From Gammaproteobacteria bacterium (GTDB taxonomy: Bacteria > Pseudomonadota > Gammaproteobacteria > Steroidobacterales > Woeseiaceae): a DNA stretch of 35,365 nt. The stretch lies in the NCBI GenBank assembly GCA_029881055.1, contig JAOUNH010000005.1:1-35365 (forward strand), given 5' to 3'. The notes beneath the pieces were generated by a model, which did not search any database, was not told where the DNA came from, and saw only the letters and a program-made list of their open reading frames with translations. Of this stretch, positions 24,720 through 33,122 are shown in pieces. Both the position numbers and the translations under genes were made by a program. How positions within the stretch are numbered: the stretch's first letter is position 1; each line of letters begins with the position of its first letter.

Positions 24720-26939
24720 CTAGACGGTTTCGGCCTTGGCGAGCAGGGCGCTCCAGTCACCTGAGGATTTTGCGAGCTCGACGTTGCGCCGCATTTCCTC
24801 CAGTCGCTCGTTCATTCGCCGCCGCAGCTCGCCGAATCGAGCATCGCTTCTCAAGGGTTCGATAATCGGGTCTTCGTCGAAAGACCAGAAATCATAGGCT
24901 CGTGAGCTCACGAATCCTTCTGCAACGGCCTGTGTCAGGGCTTCAATCGCTTCGTTCCGGCGTCCTTGCAAGGTCAGCAGTTGCACGTCCCGGATGCCAT
25001 GTCCCGCCATACCCAGCCGGGGAGTGCTGCGGACGATCGGTTCTGCCTGTTGCAGCAGACGCGCGGCAGCCTGTGGGTGATTGCGTTGCTGTTCCACATA
25101 GGCAAGCAAAATGGCGGACTGCAGATTGTACCGGTCCACTGTCGTTTCGGCGTCTTCGCCGAGTTTCGGATTGCTTTTCAATAAATACTCATACGCGCGA
25201 TCAAAATCCCGCGTCATGATGGATGCCGCGATGATGATCGGGTACGTAAAGTCCAGCGGGAAAGCAGAGTCAGTCGCAAAAGGCTCGATTGCGGCAAGGC
25301 TTCCTTCGTAATCGCCGCTTGTGTAGAGCCAGTAGCTTTCGCCAATCGGATACACCGGATGATCTTTTGGGAACGACTCGATGAACGCCATGATTTCTGC
25401 ATCATCGCCGAAATCCTGGTAGATGCCGATCAAGGCGCCTCCGGTCATGGGGTCTTCACTCAAGGAAGACTCCTTTAGGCCCCAGGCGATTGCTTCATCA
25501 AGCCGGCCCAGCCCCTTCATGTGCGCGCTCAGGTAGTTGTAGGGCGTCGCCCACTCGGGAAATATATTGATCGCATGCAACAGGAGTTCGGTTGTTCGTT
25601 CGTTGCGTCCTTCCATCGCGAGCAAGCTGGGCAGGTTCACATAGGGAATACGGCTAAGTGGATCGAGAGTTAACGCCGTCATCAGAAGGTCGACGGCATC
25701 CTCGATTTCGCCTTCTACTCTGCGCAGCGATGCGAACCAAACGTAGGCATCGGAAAGGCTCGGATTGAGTTCGATCGCCTTTTCGAAAGATGCGGCCGCC
25801 GCGAAATTCCCGGAACCGACGCGTGTGCCTTCCCATTGCATCATTTCCATGAGTCCGCGCACCGCGTAAGCCTGCGGCAAACCGGGGTCGATACGCAGAG
25901 CTTCAGCGAGGTGAGTTGCTGCCAGTGAAAACGCTTCATCGGTTGCGATAGATTTATGATTAGACAGCGTGACCAAAATGGTCTCCGCCAGCGAGGCGTA
26001 CGCCTGGGCGTACTGTGGGTCGAGTTCAATGGCGTGTTCGAATTGCTGCCGCGCGGCAATTAGCGTGGCGAAATTTCGCTTGAGAAGGTTCTCTCTGCCA
26101 GCGACGTATTCTGCATACGCCTCGATACTGTTGGTTGGGATCGTCGCAAGGCGAATTTCCTGCTCCGGGGTCAGGGCCGCGCGTAACGATGACGCAATTT
26201 GCGAGGATATTTCCGTCTGCAGCTTGAACAGGCTTTCGATGGACAGCTCCCGATCGTAAGTCGCCGCCCAAATCTGGTCGTCAGTTTTGGCGTCGACCAG
26301 CTGAACCGATATTCGAACCTGGTTGTCGGCCCGCTGCACGGTGCCGACGACGATCGTCGATACACCCAGTTCCTCGCCGATCTCGCGCAGATTCCTGTTG
26401 GTGTCCCGGTATTCATTGACTGATGTTCTGGAAATGACACGCAGGGATTTGATCTCTGCTAGTCGCATCAGTATGTCTTCATGGATGCCGTCAGCGAAAA
26501 ACTGGTTTTCTTCGATTGAACTGCGGCTTGTGAAAGGCAACACGGCAACCGAGTTGTGCAGAGCCGTTTCGACTGCGTCGGGAGCTTCGTCTCGCATGCC
26601 GGTGACGTTGAATGTAATTGAAACGCCAAGTGCCACGACGAGCAGCCCAATGATCAGGTAATTTTTGCTGTCGCCGGAGCGAGGTGCGTACGTAGATCGG
26701 TCGATGTTCCGCTCGAGCTTTATGCCGTCGGGCGTGACTTCGAACACCCACGACAGAATCAACGTGATAGCGAATCCAGCCGAAACGATAATGACGTAGG
26801 TCTTGAAGAACGAGTCGGGGATGCCGAAAGTCGGAAGCAATACGGAACCGGCTTCGATCAGGATCCAGGCGGCGAGGGCGTAGGTCGTGGCGACGCGATG
26901 GACATTTCGGCGCCGAATTTCTTCCAGGAATCTGTGCAT
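24720..26939 (-). CDS. Membrane-anchored TolB-like/TPR protein
   Basis: 739 residues. The opening MHRFLEEIRRRNVHRVATTY followed by helices at about 20-40, 46-66 and 92-110 is typical of a large family of TPR signalling proteins in gammaproteobacteria. A TolB N-like/FlgO-like domain (SVAVLPFTSRSSIEENQFFA, about 128-250, with LRVISRTSVNEYRDT and GVSTIVVGTVQRADNQVRIS) follows. From about 265 a series of TPRs runs to about 690 (for example AIELDPQYAQAYASLAETIL, AIELNPSLSDAYVWFASLRR). The DNA-binding or cyclase domain that heads some relatives is absent. It probably acts as a protein-interaction scaffold at the inner membrane; its partner is unknown. Confidence 0.88.
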   Translation of the reverse strand: MHRFLEEIRRRNVHRVATTYALAAWILIEAGSVLLPTFGIPDSFFKTYVIIVSAGFAITLILSWVFEVTPDGIKLERNIDRSTYAPRSGDSKNYLIIGLLVVALGVSITFNVTGMRDEAPDAVETALHNSVAVLPFTSRSSIEENQFFADGIHEDILMRLAEIKSLRVISRTSVNEYRDTNRNLREIGEELGVSTIVVGTVQRADNQVRISVQLVDAKTDDQIWAATYDRELSIESLFKLQTEISSQIASSLRAALTPEQEIRLATIPTNSIEAYAEYVAGRENLLKRNFATLIAARQQFEHAIELDPQYAQAYASLAETILVTLSNHKSIATDEAFSLAATHLAEALRIDPGLPQAYAVRGLMEMMQWEGTRVGSGNFAAAASFEKAIELNPSLSDAYVWFASLRRVEGEIEDAVDLLMTALTLDPLSRIPYVNLPSLLAMEGRNERTTELLLHAINIFPEWATPYNYLSAHMKGLGRLDEAIAWGLKESSLSEDPMTGGALIGIYQDFGDDAEIMAFIESFPKDHPVYPIGESYWLYTSGDYEGSLAAIEPFATDSAFPLDFTYPIIIAASIMTRDFDRAYEYLLKSNPKLGEDAETTVDRYNLQSAILLAYVEQQRNHPQAAARLLQQAEPIVRSTPRLGMAGHGIRDVQLLTLQGRRNEAIEALTQAVAEGFVSSRAYDFWSFDEDPIIEPLRSDARFGELRRRMNERLEEMRRNVELAKSSGDWSALLAKAETV

Positions 26940-26993
26940 GCGGGGATTATGGCGGGATTCACGGCGTTTCGCAGCTTGACTTCCGGGACGGGC

Positions 26994-27015
26994 GATATCA
27001 AAATGATATCAAAAT
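26994..27015. promoter_or_regulatory. Tandem operator repeat upstream of the SPFH/Arc module
   Basis: GATATCAAAAT occurs twice in tandem (26994-27004 and 27005-27015), placing identical half-sites one helical turn (11 bp) apart; each contains the palindromic core GATATC. A TTGACT box (26976-26981) and CAAAAT (26999-27004, 17-base spacer) suggest that the repeats overlap the -10 region. The Arc-type repressor encoded two genes downstream is the obvious candidate ligand, by inference. Confidence 0.65.
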
Positions 27016-27050
27016 AAATGTAACTCAATAATCCTCGTGAGGAGCACGAC

Positions 27051-27920
27051 ATGATTCGCGAAATCAAAAGAACAGTACCGTCCGGTTACCTGATGCTGGT
27101 TGTGTTGCTGGTGGCGCAGTTGTTTTTCGCCTACCTCGTTATGCGGGCATTTCATGCTCAGTCCATTCCCTTGCTGAGTTTTGCCATCATCGCGTCAATT
27201 ATCGTCCTTATTTGCTGGGTCGGCTTGTTCATGGTGCACCCGAACGAGGCGAAGGTTCTGCAGCTATTCGGAAAATACGCCGGCACGGCGCGCGATCCTG
27301 GACTGAAATGGGCGAATCCCTTTTATACAAAGGCAACAGTCTCTACGCGCATCAGGAATTTCGAGAGCAACAAGCTCAAAGTTAATGACGCTAACGGCAG
27401 CCCGATCGAAATCGCAGCCGTTGTCGTTTGGAAGGTATTCGATACGGCAGAGGCCCTATTCGAGGTCGATGACTATGCTGGATTCGTGCAAATCCAGAGC
27501 GAGTCGGCACTGCGTAACCTGGGCACGACGTACCCGTATGAGCCACATGATGGCGAGCTGATCTCCCTGAGGAGTAATCCGGCAGAAATCGCGGAAGCCT
27601 TGGTAAGGGAGATACAGGATCGGCTGACGACGGCGGGCGTTACGGTTATCGAAGCTCGCATCACGCATCTAGCTTACGCACCGGAAATTGCGAATGCCAT
27701 GCTCCGCCGGCAGCAGGCATCGGCGATTATTGCGGCACGCAAACTCATCGTGAAAGGTGCCGTTAGCATGGTTGACATGGCTTTGGCCGAGCTGCAGGAA
27801 AACAAGATTGTAGAGCTCGATGAGGAACGAAAAGCGGCAATGGTCAGCAATCTTCTCGTCGTACTCTGTAGTGACGAAAGCGCTCAACCCGTCCTGAATA
27901 CCGGCTCGCTTTACACCTGA
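27051..27920 (+). CDS. SPFH (band 7) domain membrane protein
   Basis: 289 residues with GAGGAGC eight bases before the ATG. Two N-terminal hydrophobic segments (about 13-34 and 41-63) anchor the protein. The SPFH domain follows: [39 protein letters not shown], and [21 protein letters not shown], then the coiled region [20 protein letters not shown]. The family makes oligomeric membrane microdomain scaffolds. In many genomes this subtype is directly followed by a small Arc-type DNA-binding protein, exactly as here (gap of 13 bases), so a self-regulated module is likely. Confidence 0.93.
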   Translation: MIREIKRTVPSGYLMLVVLLVAQLFFAYLVMRAFHAQSIPLLSFAIIASIIVLICWVGLFMVHPNEAKVLQLFGKYAGTARDPGLKWANPFYTKATVSTRIRNFESNKLKVNDANGSPIEIAAVVVWKVFDTAEALFEVDDYAGFVQIQSESALRNLGTTYPYEPHDGELISLRSNPAEIAEALVREIQDRLTTAGVTVIEARITHLAYAPEIANAMLRRQQASAIIAARKLIVKGAVSMVDMALAELQENKIVELDEERKAAMVSNLLVVLCSDESAQPVLNTGSLYT

Positions 27921-27933
27921 GCCGGACTCAAAG

Positions 27934-28113
27934 ATGCCATCAAAAAAATCATTTGCGCTGCGAGTTGATTCCAGGACACTGGATTCGATGCAGCGTTGGG
28001 CGAAAGACGATCTGCGCAGTTTAAACGCCCAGATCGAATTTGTTTTACGTGAAGCATTGCGCAAGGCAGGACGGCTGCAGGGTTCGGAAAATTCGCAGGA
28101 CGCCTCCGAATAA
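27934..28113 (+). CDS. Arc-type ribbon-helix-helix DNA-binding protein (59 aa)
   Basis: A 59-residue ORF directly after the SPFH gene. It starts MPSKKSFALRVDSRTLDSMQ and continues RWAKDDLRSLNAQIEFVLRE before ALRKAGRLQG. This is the Arc/MetJ ribbon-helix-helix pattern: strand FALRVD, helix 1 RTLDSMQRWAKDD, and helix 2 SLNAQIEFVLREALRKAG. It should form dimers that bind repeated half-sites, fitting the GATATCAAAAT repeat in front of the SPFH gene. It was found by reading the frame by hand. The call rests on strong motif similarity and on the usual SPFH partner context. Confidence 0.87.
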   Translation: MPSKKSFALRVDSRTLDSMQRWAKDDLRSLNAQIEFVLREALRKAGRLQGSENSQDASE

Positions 28114-28134
28114 CGGAGGTGTTACCATCCGCCG

Positions 28135-28272
28135 ATGAGAAGCATTCTTCCTTATGCCGCAATTATCCTGGCACTCATCTCCGCTGGCTGCATTGCTTTT
28201 CTTGCGTGGGAGCTGACTAAAGAAGCCTCCGCTGATGGTGAGAGCAGGGAGGATTCCGGTGACAAGAGCTAA
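28135..28272 (+). CDS. Possible 45-residue single-pass membrane peptide
   Basis: An ORF of 45 codons reads MRSILPYAAIILALISAGCI, then AFLAWELTKEASADGESRED and a short end. One hydrophobic helix (4-25) precedes an acidic, hydrophilic tail. GGAGG lies in the region 15 bases upstream, a longer spacing than ideal. Its position directly after the Arc gene on the same strand makes it a plausible third gene of the SPFH module. No family is recognised; it may instead be non-coding. Confidence 0.5.
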   Translation: MRSILPYAAIILALISAGCIAFLAWELTKEASADGESREDSGDKS

Positions 28273-28275
28273 AGA

Positions 28276-29994
28276 CTAGCGCCTGCTGCGCTCCGCACTT
28301 CGGCTTTGCCGTGCATTGCTTCCCGATCGATCAGAAGGGGCGCTGCTGCTTCTCTCCTGGCTTCGCGGTGGACTCGAGCTTGAAGGCTGTGTCCGCGGCG
28401 GTGGTGAATAGGAAGCGCGATTCTGTTGCGGTGCAGGTGCTCGCTCGGTTCGGGCAGGTGCGGGCCGATTCGAATGCTGCACTGCTTCCTGCCGTCGTGT
28501 ATTGCGAACGGGCGTGACCGCAGCGGGTGCAGCTGTCGTGCGTGGTTGCGTGTCGCGAGCCTGTGCAACGTTTGTACTGCGTTGCTGCGTGTTTGTACTG
28601 CGTTGCTGCGTGTTGCGACTCTGCGAGATTCCCGTGTAACGCGGCTGCGTATCGCGAGCCTGCGAAGTATTAGCGGTGCGCTGCTGCGTGTCACGGGTTT
28701 CGGTAACTGTGGTCGTTTGGCGTCGTCGCGTATCGCGAGCGCTTGCATTGAGCTGCTGGCTCAAGTTTTCGCCTGATGACCTTTCGGTGCGCGCCGAACG
28801 TTGCGTATTTCTCGATTGCGCTGTTACGTCCTGGCGTTGACCTTCTCGAGATTGACCGACGAGGTTTTGTCGAGACACGTCGCGCGATTGATTGGCGACG
28901 TTTGCAGAGCTGCCGCTATTGCGTGTCGACGGAACCCGGGTAGTCGTATTCCGGTTTACCTGTTGTGCATCTCTTTCGCGAAAGGATACCGGTACCCTGG
29001 GCCCTCTCTTTTCGCCGTAACTTTGCCTTCTTTCTCCGTCGTGATTTTCATTGCGTGTATAGCCCTCGCGACGGACATACTCTCGGCGGGATTCCCGGGC
29101 TTGCCAGTGATCGCCATGCGAATACCGGTCGCCTTGCCCATGGTAGTCATTCACGTAGTAGTTGTTATACACATTGATAGACGGGCGGCGGTAATACCAT
29201 TGATTCCAGTACGTGTGGCCATAATACGGATGCCCGTAGTAGCTGTTGTGATAGACGTACAAACTATCCGTGTACCAACCCATGGAGAATGCTGTGGTTA
29301 CACCCCAGAAGTAGCCGTATCGGAAACTGTAGTTCGACGCGTACGGGTAGTAGTAAACGGGATAGGGTCTCGGGTAGTAGTAATAGACCGGCTCCGGTTG
29401 GTAATAAACCACTTTGGCCGGCTCGTAGTAAGGGACATAGATTACGTCTTCCGACACTGGTGAGATTGTGATCACACCGTCGTCGTCGGAAATCGTCTGG
29501 TACTCGTCGCTTTTCAAATTACCGGCGGCATAAGCGCGATCGCGGAAGGTTTCAACAGCGGCTACTACGTCAGCCTGTTGTGCAACCACGGCATCACCCA
29601 GTTGCAGGGTCCAGTCCAGGTCTTCGTTAAGTAGCGCCAGGATTTCCGGGTAGTTGAGCAACGCCACGACGGCATCGTCCCAGTCCTCGTCTGGTGTCAG
29701 ACCTGGATCGGATTCCAGTGCCTTGAGAAATCGGGCCGCCTCGACGATTTGCAGAGGGTAAGCGGACGCTGGCAAGACGATGGCCAGGAGGTCGTCAGGG
29801 TAGAGGGCTATCGGTCCCACAAGTTCCTGCAGGTCCGCATGAGACAACAGCGGGGGTGCGCCATCGCCAATTGACATAATGTCGGCCTGGGATTCGTAGT
29901 GGCTGACAACGTTGCCGTTATCGTCAACAGGTGTCTGGGCCAGGGCGAAAGCTGGCACCAGGAACATCAAAGCTGCTGTGGTTCGAGTATTCAT
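28276..29994 (-). CDS. DUF3300 exported protein with Arg/Gln-rich repeat tail
   Basis: 572 residues with a Sec signal peptide (MNTRTTAALMFLVPAFALAQ). The DUF3300 domain (about 45-200) has LVGPIALYPDDLLAIVLPAS followed by AYPLQIVEAARFL, then ALLNYPEILALLNEDLDWT. A Tyr/Pro-rich strip (about 195-290, YYQPEPVYYYYPRPYPVYYY) follows. The last 250 residues are low complexity, with a repeated R-D/N-T-Q-x-R unit and a Ser/Arg-rich end (SRSAERSRR), very basic and probably disordered. The function of the family is unknown; an envelope-associated role is likely from the signal. The tail contains an exact 21-bp tandem duplication in DNA. Confidence 0.88.
   Translation of the reverse strand: MNTRTTAALMFLVPAFALAQTPVDDNGNVVSHYESQADIMSIGDGAPPLLSHADLQELVGPIALYPDDLLAIVLPASAYPLQIVEAARFLKALESDPGLTPDEDWDDAVVALLNYPEILALLNEDLDWTLQLGDAVVAQQADVVAAVETFRDRAYAAGNLKSDEYQTISDDDGVITISPVSEDVIYVPYYEPAKVVYYQPEPVYYYYPRPYPVYYYPYASNYSFRYGYFWGVTTAFSMGWYTDSLYVYHNSYYGHPYYGHTYWNQWYYRRPSINVYNNYYVNDYHGQGDRYSHGDHWQARESRREYVRREGYTRNENHDGERRQSYGEKRGPRVPVSFRERDAQQVNRNTTTRVPSTRNSGSSANVANQSRDVSRQNLVGQSREGQRQDVTAQSRNTQRSARTERSSGENLSQQLNASARDTRRRQTTTVTETRDTQQRTANTSQARDTQPRYTGISQSRNTQQRSTNTQQRSTNVAQARDTQPRTTAAPAAVTPVRNTRRQEAVQHSNRPAPARTERAPAPQQNRASYSPPPRTQPSSSSPPRSQERSSSAPSDRSGSNARQSRSAERSRR
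28570..28611. repeat. Exact 21-bp tandem duplication in the DUF3300 gene
   Basis: Positions 28570-28590 and 28591-28611 are identical 21-base units (starting GTTTGTACTGCG). They encode the doubled STNTQQR-type heptapeptide in the C-terminal tail, keep the reading frame, and point to recent slippage or unequal exchange. Confidence 0.9.
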
Positions 29995-30082
29995 ACGGCC
30001 TCCGGATGGTCCAATTACCTGCGGACCTGTTGACTATGGGGCAAGTGTAGGTGGCCTTACCTGAACTAACCCTTAACAAGCC

Positions 30083-30541
30083 CTAGTCTTTGCCGCCATG
30101 CCAGCTGAGAAACTTCCACCCATCGTCGGTCCTGACCAGGACATCCGTATATCGTCCGTTCCCCATTTCTATGCTTTCGTCAGTCGATTGAATCGCGCTG
30201 CGATAGAGATAATGTGCGACGGCAACATCGCCGCGAACCACGATAGAAAGAGGATACAGTTCGTGCGCGATCATCTTGCCCGTCATTTCATTGACGCGAT
30301 TCCACATTTTGGTCGACGTCTTGCTGCGAGGCGCCGGAGAATTTTTCAACCAGCCGGTGAAATCCTCGGTCAGCATTTCGTCGGCCCAGTCCTTGTCGCC
30401 TTTTTCCTGCGCATCCCACTGTCCCTCGATAATCGTCCAGACATCCGCCTGATCATTGGCGGAATCCTGGGCGAATGTGGACGTGAACCCCATCAAACAA
30501 ACGCCTGTCAGAACCAGTTTGAGCAATTCCTTGGCTTTCAT
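30083..30541 (-). CDS. NTF2/SnoaL-like (DUF4440-type) exported protein
   Basis: 152 residues from the ATG at 30541, where a Sec signal begins (MKAKELLKLVLTGVCLMGFT, cleavage near TFAQ); GAGGG is eight to ten bases upstream. The longer reading starts outside the signal. The mature part has the cone-shaped NTF2-like fold pattern: VWTIIEGQWDAQEKGDKDWADEM..., a charged MLTEDFTGWL, then strands ending in RYTDVLVRTDDGWKFLSWHG, which is the classic DUF4440 end. Such domains bind or turn over small molecules; none can be named. It probably sits in the periplasm. It lies between the DUF3300 gene and the unrecognised gene at 30614, all on one strand. Confidence 0.82.
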   Translation of the reverse strand: MKAKELLKLVLTGVCLMGFTSTFAQDSANDQADVWTIIEGQWDAQEKGDKDWADEMLTEDFTGWLKNSPAPRSKTSTKMWNRVNEMTGKMIAHELYPLSIVVRGDVAVAHYLYRSAIQSTDESIEMGNGRYTDVLVRTDDGWKFLSWHGGKD

Positions 30542-30613
30542 ACCTTGACCCTCAACGATGTTTCGCGATGAACCTGCGAGCAGTCTATTCTCATTAAACG
30601 GGGACGACAATTG

Positions 30614-31237
30614 TCACGCAGCACTCTTCGACTTAAGTAAAGCGGTCAGTTTCAGCAACGCGTCGGCCGACAGCGATTCAGAGTCGTCGTAATGATAAAT
30701 TTCGAGCAAGTCGGATGACGACAGATGATCGGGGTGGTGGGCCTCAATGATCAGCGCGTACTCGAAAACTTGCGTGTTCTTTACAAGCAGTAATTGGTAG
30801 ACATGCAGCGCCAGAACCTGCGTGCCACGCAGTCGCATCAATTCGCATACTTCCGACGCAGGTCCTTCGACTTCCACGGACCCAATATGCAGGGTCTGTT
30901 TGTGAATGCTCCATCCGTGAGACCGGAAGACCTGGCCAAGAGAGTTTCCTTCAAGAACTTTCGTGTGTTCGTGCCCGTAGCTGCGGTCTGGTTGATCAGT
31001 AAATCGCACAATTGAATAGGTACGGCAGACGCGCTGCTGGTTCGCGATGCTGAACAGGCTGGACCGGCGCAGCCCAGCCTCACTTGCGAGGACATCCACT
31101 CCGTAGCTGCCAAATCGCTGCTCGATTCGTTCGCTGTTCAGGAGCAGGGTCTCGGTTGCACAGGCGCCAAGTGCCGCGGCCAACACGGCGGGGCTCAACT
31201 TGCGCTCTGCCGCAAAATCTTCAAAATAATCCAACAA
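30614..31237 (-). CDS. Hypothetical 207-residue cytoplasmic protein
   Basis: An open frame with no ATG near its beginning. TTG at 31237 is chosen because AAAAGGA lies seven bases before it; TTG at 31255 has no such site. The product begins LLDYFEDFAAERKLSPAVLA. It then has a helix-rich part (RIEQRFGSYGVDVLASEAGL), a beta-looking middle (CRTYSIVRFTDQPDRSYGHE, TLHIGSVEVEGPASEVCELM) and an acidic C-terminal helix. No signal peptide or membrane helix is visible and I recognise no family. It is divergent from the second DUF885 gene, with about 70 bases between them that include a 10-bp palindrome. Confidence 0.65.
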   Translation of the reverse strand: MLDYFEDFAAERKLSPAVLAAALGACATETLLLNSERIEQRFGSYGVDVLASEAGLRRSSLFSIANQQRVCRTYSIVRFTDQPDRSYGHEHTKVLEGNSLGQVFRSHGWSIHKQTLHIGSVEVEGPASEVCELMRLRGTQVLALHVYQLLLVKNTQVFEYALIIEAHHPDHLSSSDLLEIYHYDDSESLSADALLKLTALLKSKSAA

Positions 31238-31306
31238 GTCTGAATCCTTTTGCAACGATCAGGCATCTAAGTACGATGCTACGCGTAGATTAGGGGAGAA
31301 TATTAC

Positions 31307-33061
31307 ATGCGAAATCGGATCACTTTTAGCTTAATTGCTGCAATTCTGCTGGCGAATTCCAGCCCGGCACTGGCGGCAACATGGGTCGAAAAGAGCGACG
31401 CCCATGCGCAGGTTGTGCTCGATGTCCTGGCAAAACTCAGCCCGGAAGGAGCGGGTCGACTTGGCGTGGACGGCCTGGATGAAGAAATATCGGATCTCGG
31501 ACCCGGCATCCAGGAGCGATCGAGAAAGATGTCTGCGGATTTGCTCGAGGAGCTAAAGGTTCGCCGCAAGAACGAGTCCGACAGCAAAGTGAGACAGGAC
31601 CTCGGAATCCTGATCAAGATGCTTGAAGACAACATCATGAGTGCGGATCTGAATTACGCGCAGATGCTGCCTTATTACAACATCAGCCAAACAATCTTTT
31701 TTGGTATACGCGGGATCATCGATCCGCAGAACTCGCGTGACCGTTACCCTGCGGCTATTGCCCGGCTTGAAAAATATGCAGGTGTTGCTGACGGTTACAC
31801 GCCGTTCACGCAACTCGCCAAGGACCGGACTACAGAGCGATTCGATGTCGAGGGCCTGGTCGGTCCATACCGCGGTGAGGTTGAGCAGGACCTGGAGCGT
31901 GCTGAGACGATGATCGCCGGTATCGAAGACCTGCTCGCAGGTACCGACCTGCAGGGATGGGAAGAGAGCTACGCAACCCTTGCCGGCCAAATGCGGGAAT
32001 ATTCCGACTGGGTCAGGGCGGAAATTCTGCCTCGCGCGCGTGACGACTTCCGCCTGCCAGCTGATCTTTACGAGGATGCGCTAAGGCAATGGGGTGTGGA
32101 CGCCGAGCCGATGGATCTGATCGAGCAGGCGACCAAGGGTTACATGGACATTCGCGGTGAAATGGAGGCGCTCGCGCCTTTGATTGCGGCGGAAAAAGGC
32201 TACGACACTACCGATTACCGTGAGGTAATCAGGTTGCTGAAACGCGACGGAGCTATCGACGGCGACAAGTTGCTCGACCATTACAATTCCGTTCTGCAGG
32301 CCATCGAAGAGATTATCGTGCGCGAAAAACTCATCTCGTTGCCCGAGCGCAAGGCTGGAATTCGGATTGCATCCGCCGCAGAGACCGCGGCACAGCCGGC
32401 GCCGCATTTGCAGCCGCCGCGCTTGATCGGAAATACCGGCGAATACCCGTTTTTCGTGATTCCACTGTTGACGCAAAACGACGATGGCAGTTGGAAACAA
32501 ACGGACGACACCTACGAGGCGGGCGCCTGGACGCTGACAGCGCACGAAGCGCGGCCCGGTCACGAGATGCAGTTCTCCAGCATTGTCGAGTCAGGAGTGT
32601 CAATCACCCGTGCGGTCTTCGCTTTCAACAGTGTCAATGTCGAAGGCTGGGGGCTTTATGCCGAGGCTATCGTGCGTCCGTACTTGCCTTTGGAAGGCCA
32701 GATGATCAGTCTGCAATATCGATTGATGCGCGCGGCGCGAATGTTCCTCGATCCCATGTTGAATCTCGGACTGATCACGCCGGAAGAAGCCAAGAGCCTC
32801 ATTATGAATGACGTGGCTATCGGCGAATCCTGGGCTCAGAACGAAGTGGAACGGTACACCTATCGAATGCCGGGACAGGCGACGGCCTATTACTACGGCT
32901 ACAGCAAGATGCAGTCGCTCAGAGCACAGACCGAATTGAAACTCCGTGACAAGTTTGATCAACAGGCGTTTCACGACTTCATTCTGGACCAGGGCATGCT
33001 GCCGCCGCATATTCTCAAGGAAGCAGTAATGAACGAGTTCGTGCCGAGCCAGCTTGATTGA
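31307..33061 (+). CDS. DUF885 family exported protein, second copy
   Basis: 584 residues from an ATG with GGGGAG nine bases upstream. The Sec signal is cleaved after ALA (about residue 23). The DUF885 core is present: TAHEARPGHEMQFSS (HExxPGH at 413-419) and VNVEGWGLYAEAIVRPYLPL about 35 residues later. It is the same length as the copy at 3065-4822, and the HExxPGH motif lies at the same position to within one residue. It is nevertheless clearly diverged in sequence (HEARPGH against HEAVPGH), so the two are old paralogs rather than a recent duplication. It is probably a periplasmic zinc peptidase, by inference. It may be co-transcribed with the zinc-ribbon, SDR and queC genes. Confidence 0.91.
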   Translation: MRNRITFSLIAAILLANSSPALAATWVEKSDAHAQVVLDVLAKLSPEGAGRLGVDGLDEEISDLGPGIQERSRKMSADLLEELKVRRKNESDSKVRQDLGILIKMLEDNIMSADLNYAQMLPYYNISQTIFFGIRGIIDPQNSRDRYPAAIARLEKYAGVADGYTPFTQLAKDRTTERFDVEGLVGPYRGEVEQDLERAETMIAGIEDLLAGTDLQGWEESYATLAGQMREYSDWVRAEILPRARDDFRLPADLYEDALRQWGVDAEPMDLIEQATKGYMDIRGEMEALAPLIAAEKGYDTTDYREVIRLLKRDGAIDGDKLLDHYNSVLQAIEEIIVREKLISLPERKAGIRIASAAETAAQPAPHLQPPRLIGNTGEYPFFVIPLLTQNDDGSWKQTDDTYEAGAWTLTAHEARPGHEMQFSSIVESGVSITRAVFAFNSVNVEGWGLYAEAIVRPYLPLEGQMISLQYRLMRAARMFLDPMLNLGLITPEEAKSLIMNDVAIGESWAQNEVERYTYRMPGQATAYYYGYSKMQSLRAQTELKLRDKFDQQAFHDFILDQGMLPPHILKEAVMNEFVPSQLD

Positions 33062-33090
33062 TTTATCGCCGGAGGTAACTGGACGCTATA

Positions 33091-33122
33091 CTCCGGTTTC
33101 CCGATCGAAAGGGGAACCGGAG
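33091..33122 (+). promoter_or_regulatory. Hairpin covering the ribosome binding site of the zinc-ribbon gene
   Basis: CTCCGGTTTCCC (33091-33102) pairs with GGGGAACCGGAG (33111-33122) across an 8-base loop, with one G-U wobble. The right arm contains the GGGG ribosome binding site and ends on the first base of the GTG start at 33122. In a read-through transcript it would hide the translation start. A TATACT box at 33087-33092 could instead start a transcript lacking the left arm. Confidence 0.5.

Noticed and set aside
28500-28760. CRISPR-like short repeats
   Set aside because: The recurring motif is the codon pattern of the Arg/Gln-rich repeats in the DUF3300 protein; spacing is irregular and there are no unique spacers or cas genes.
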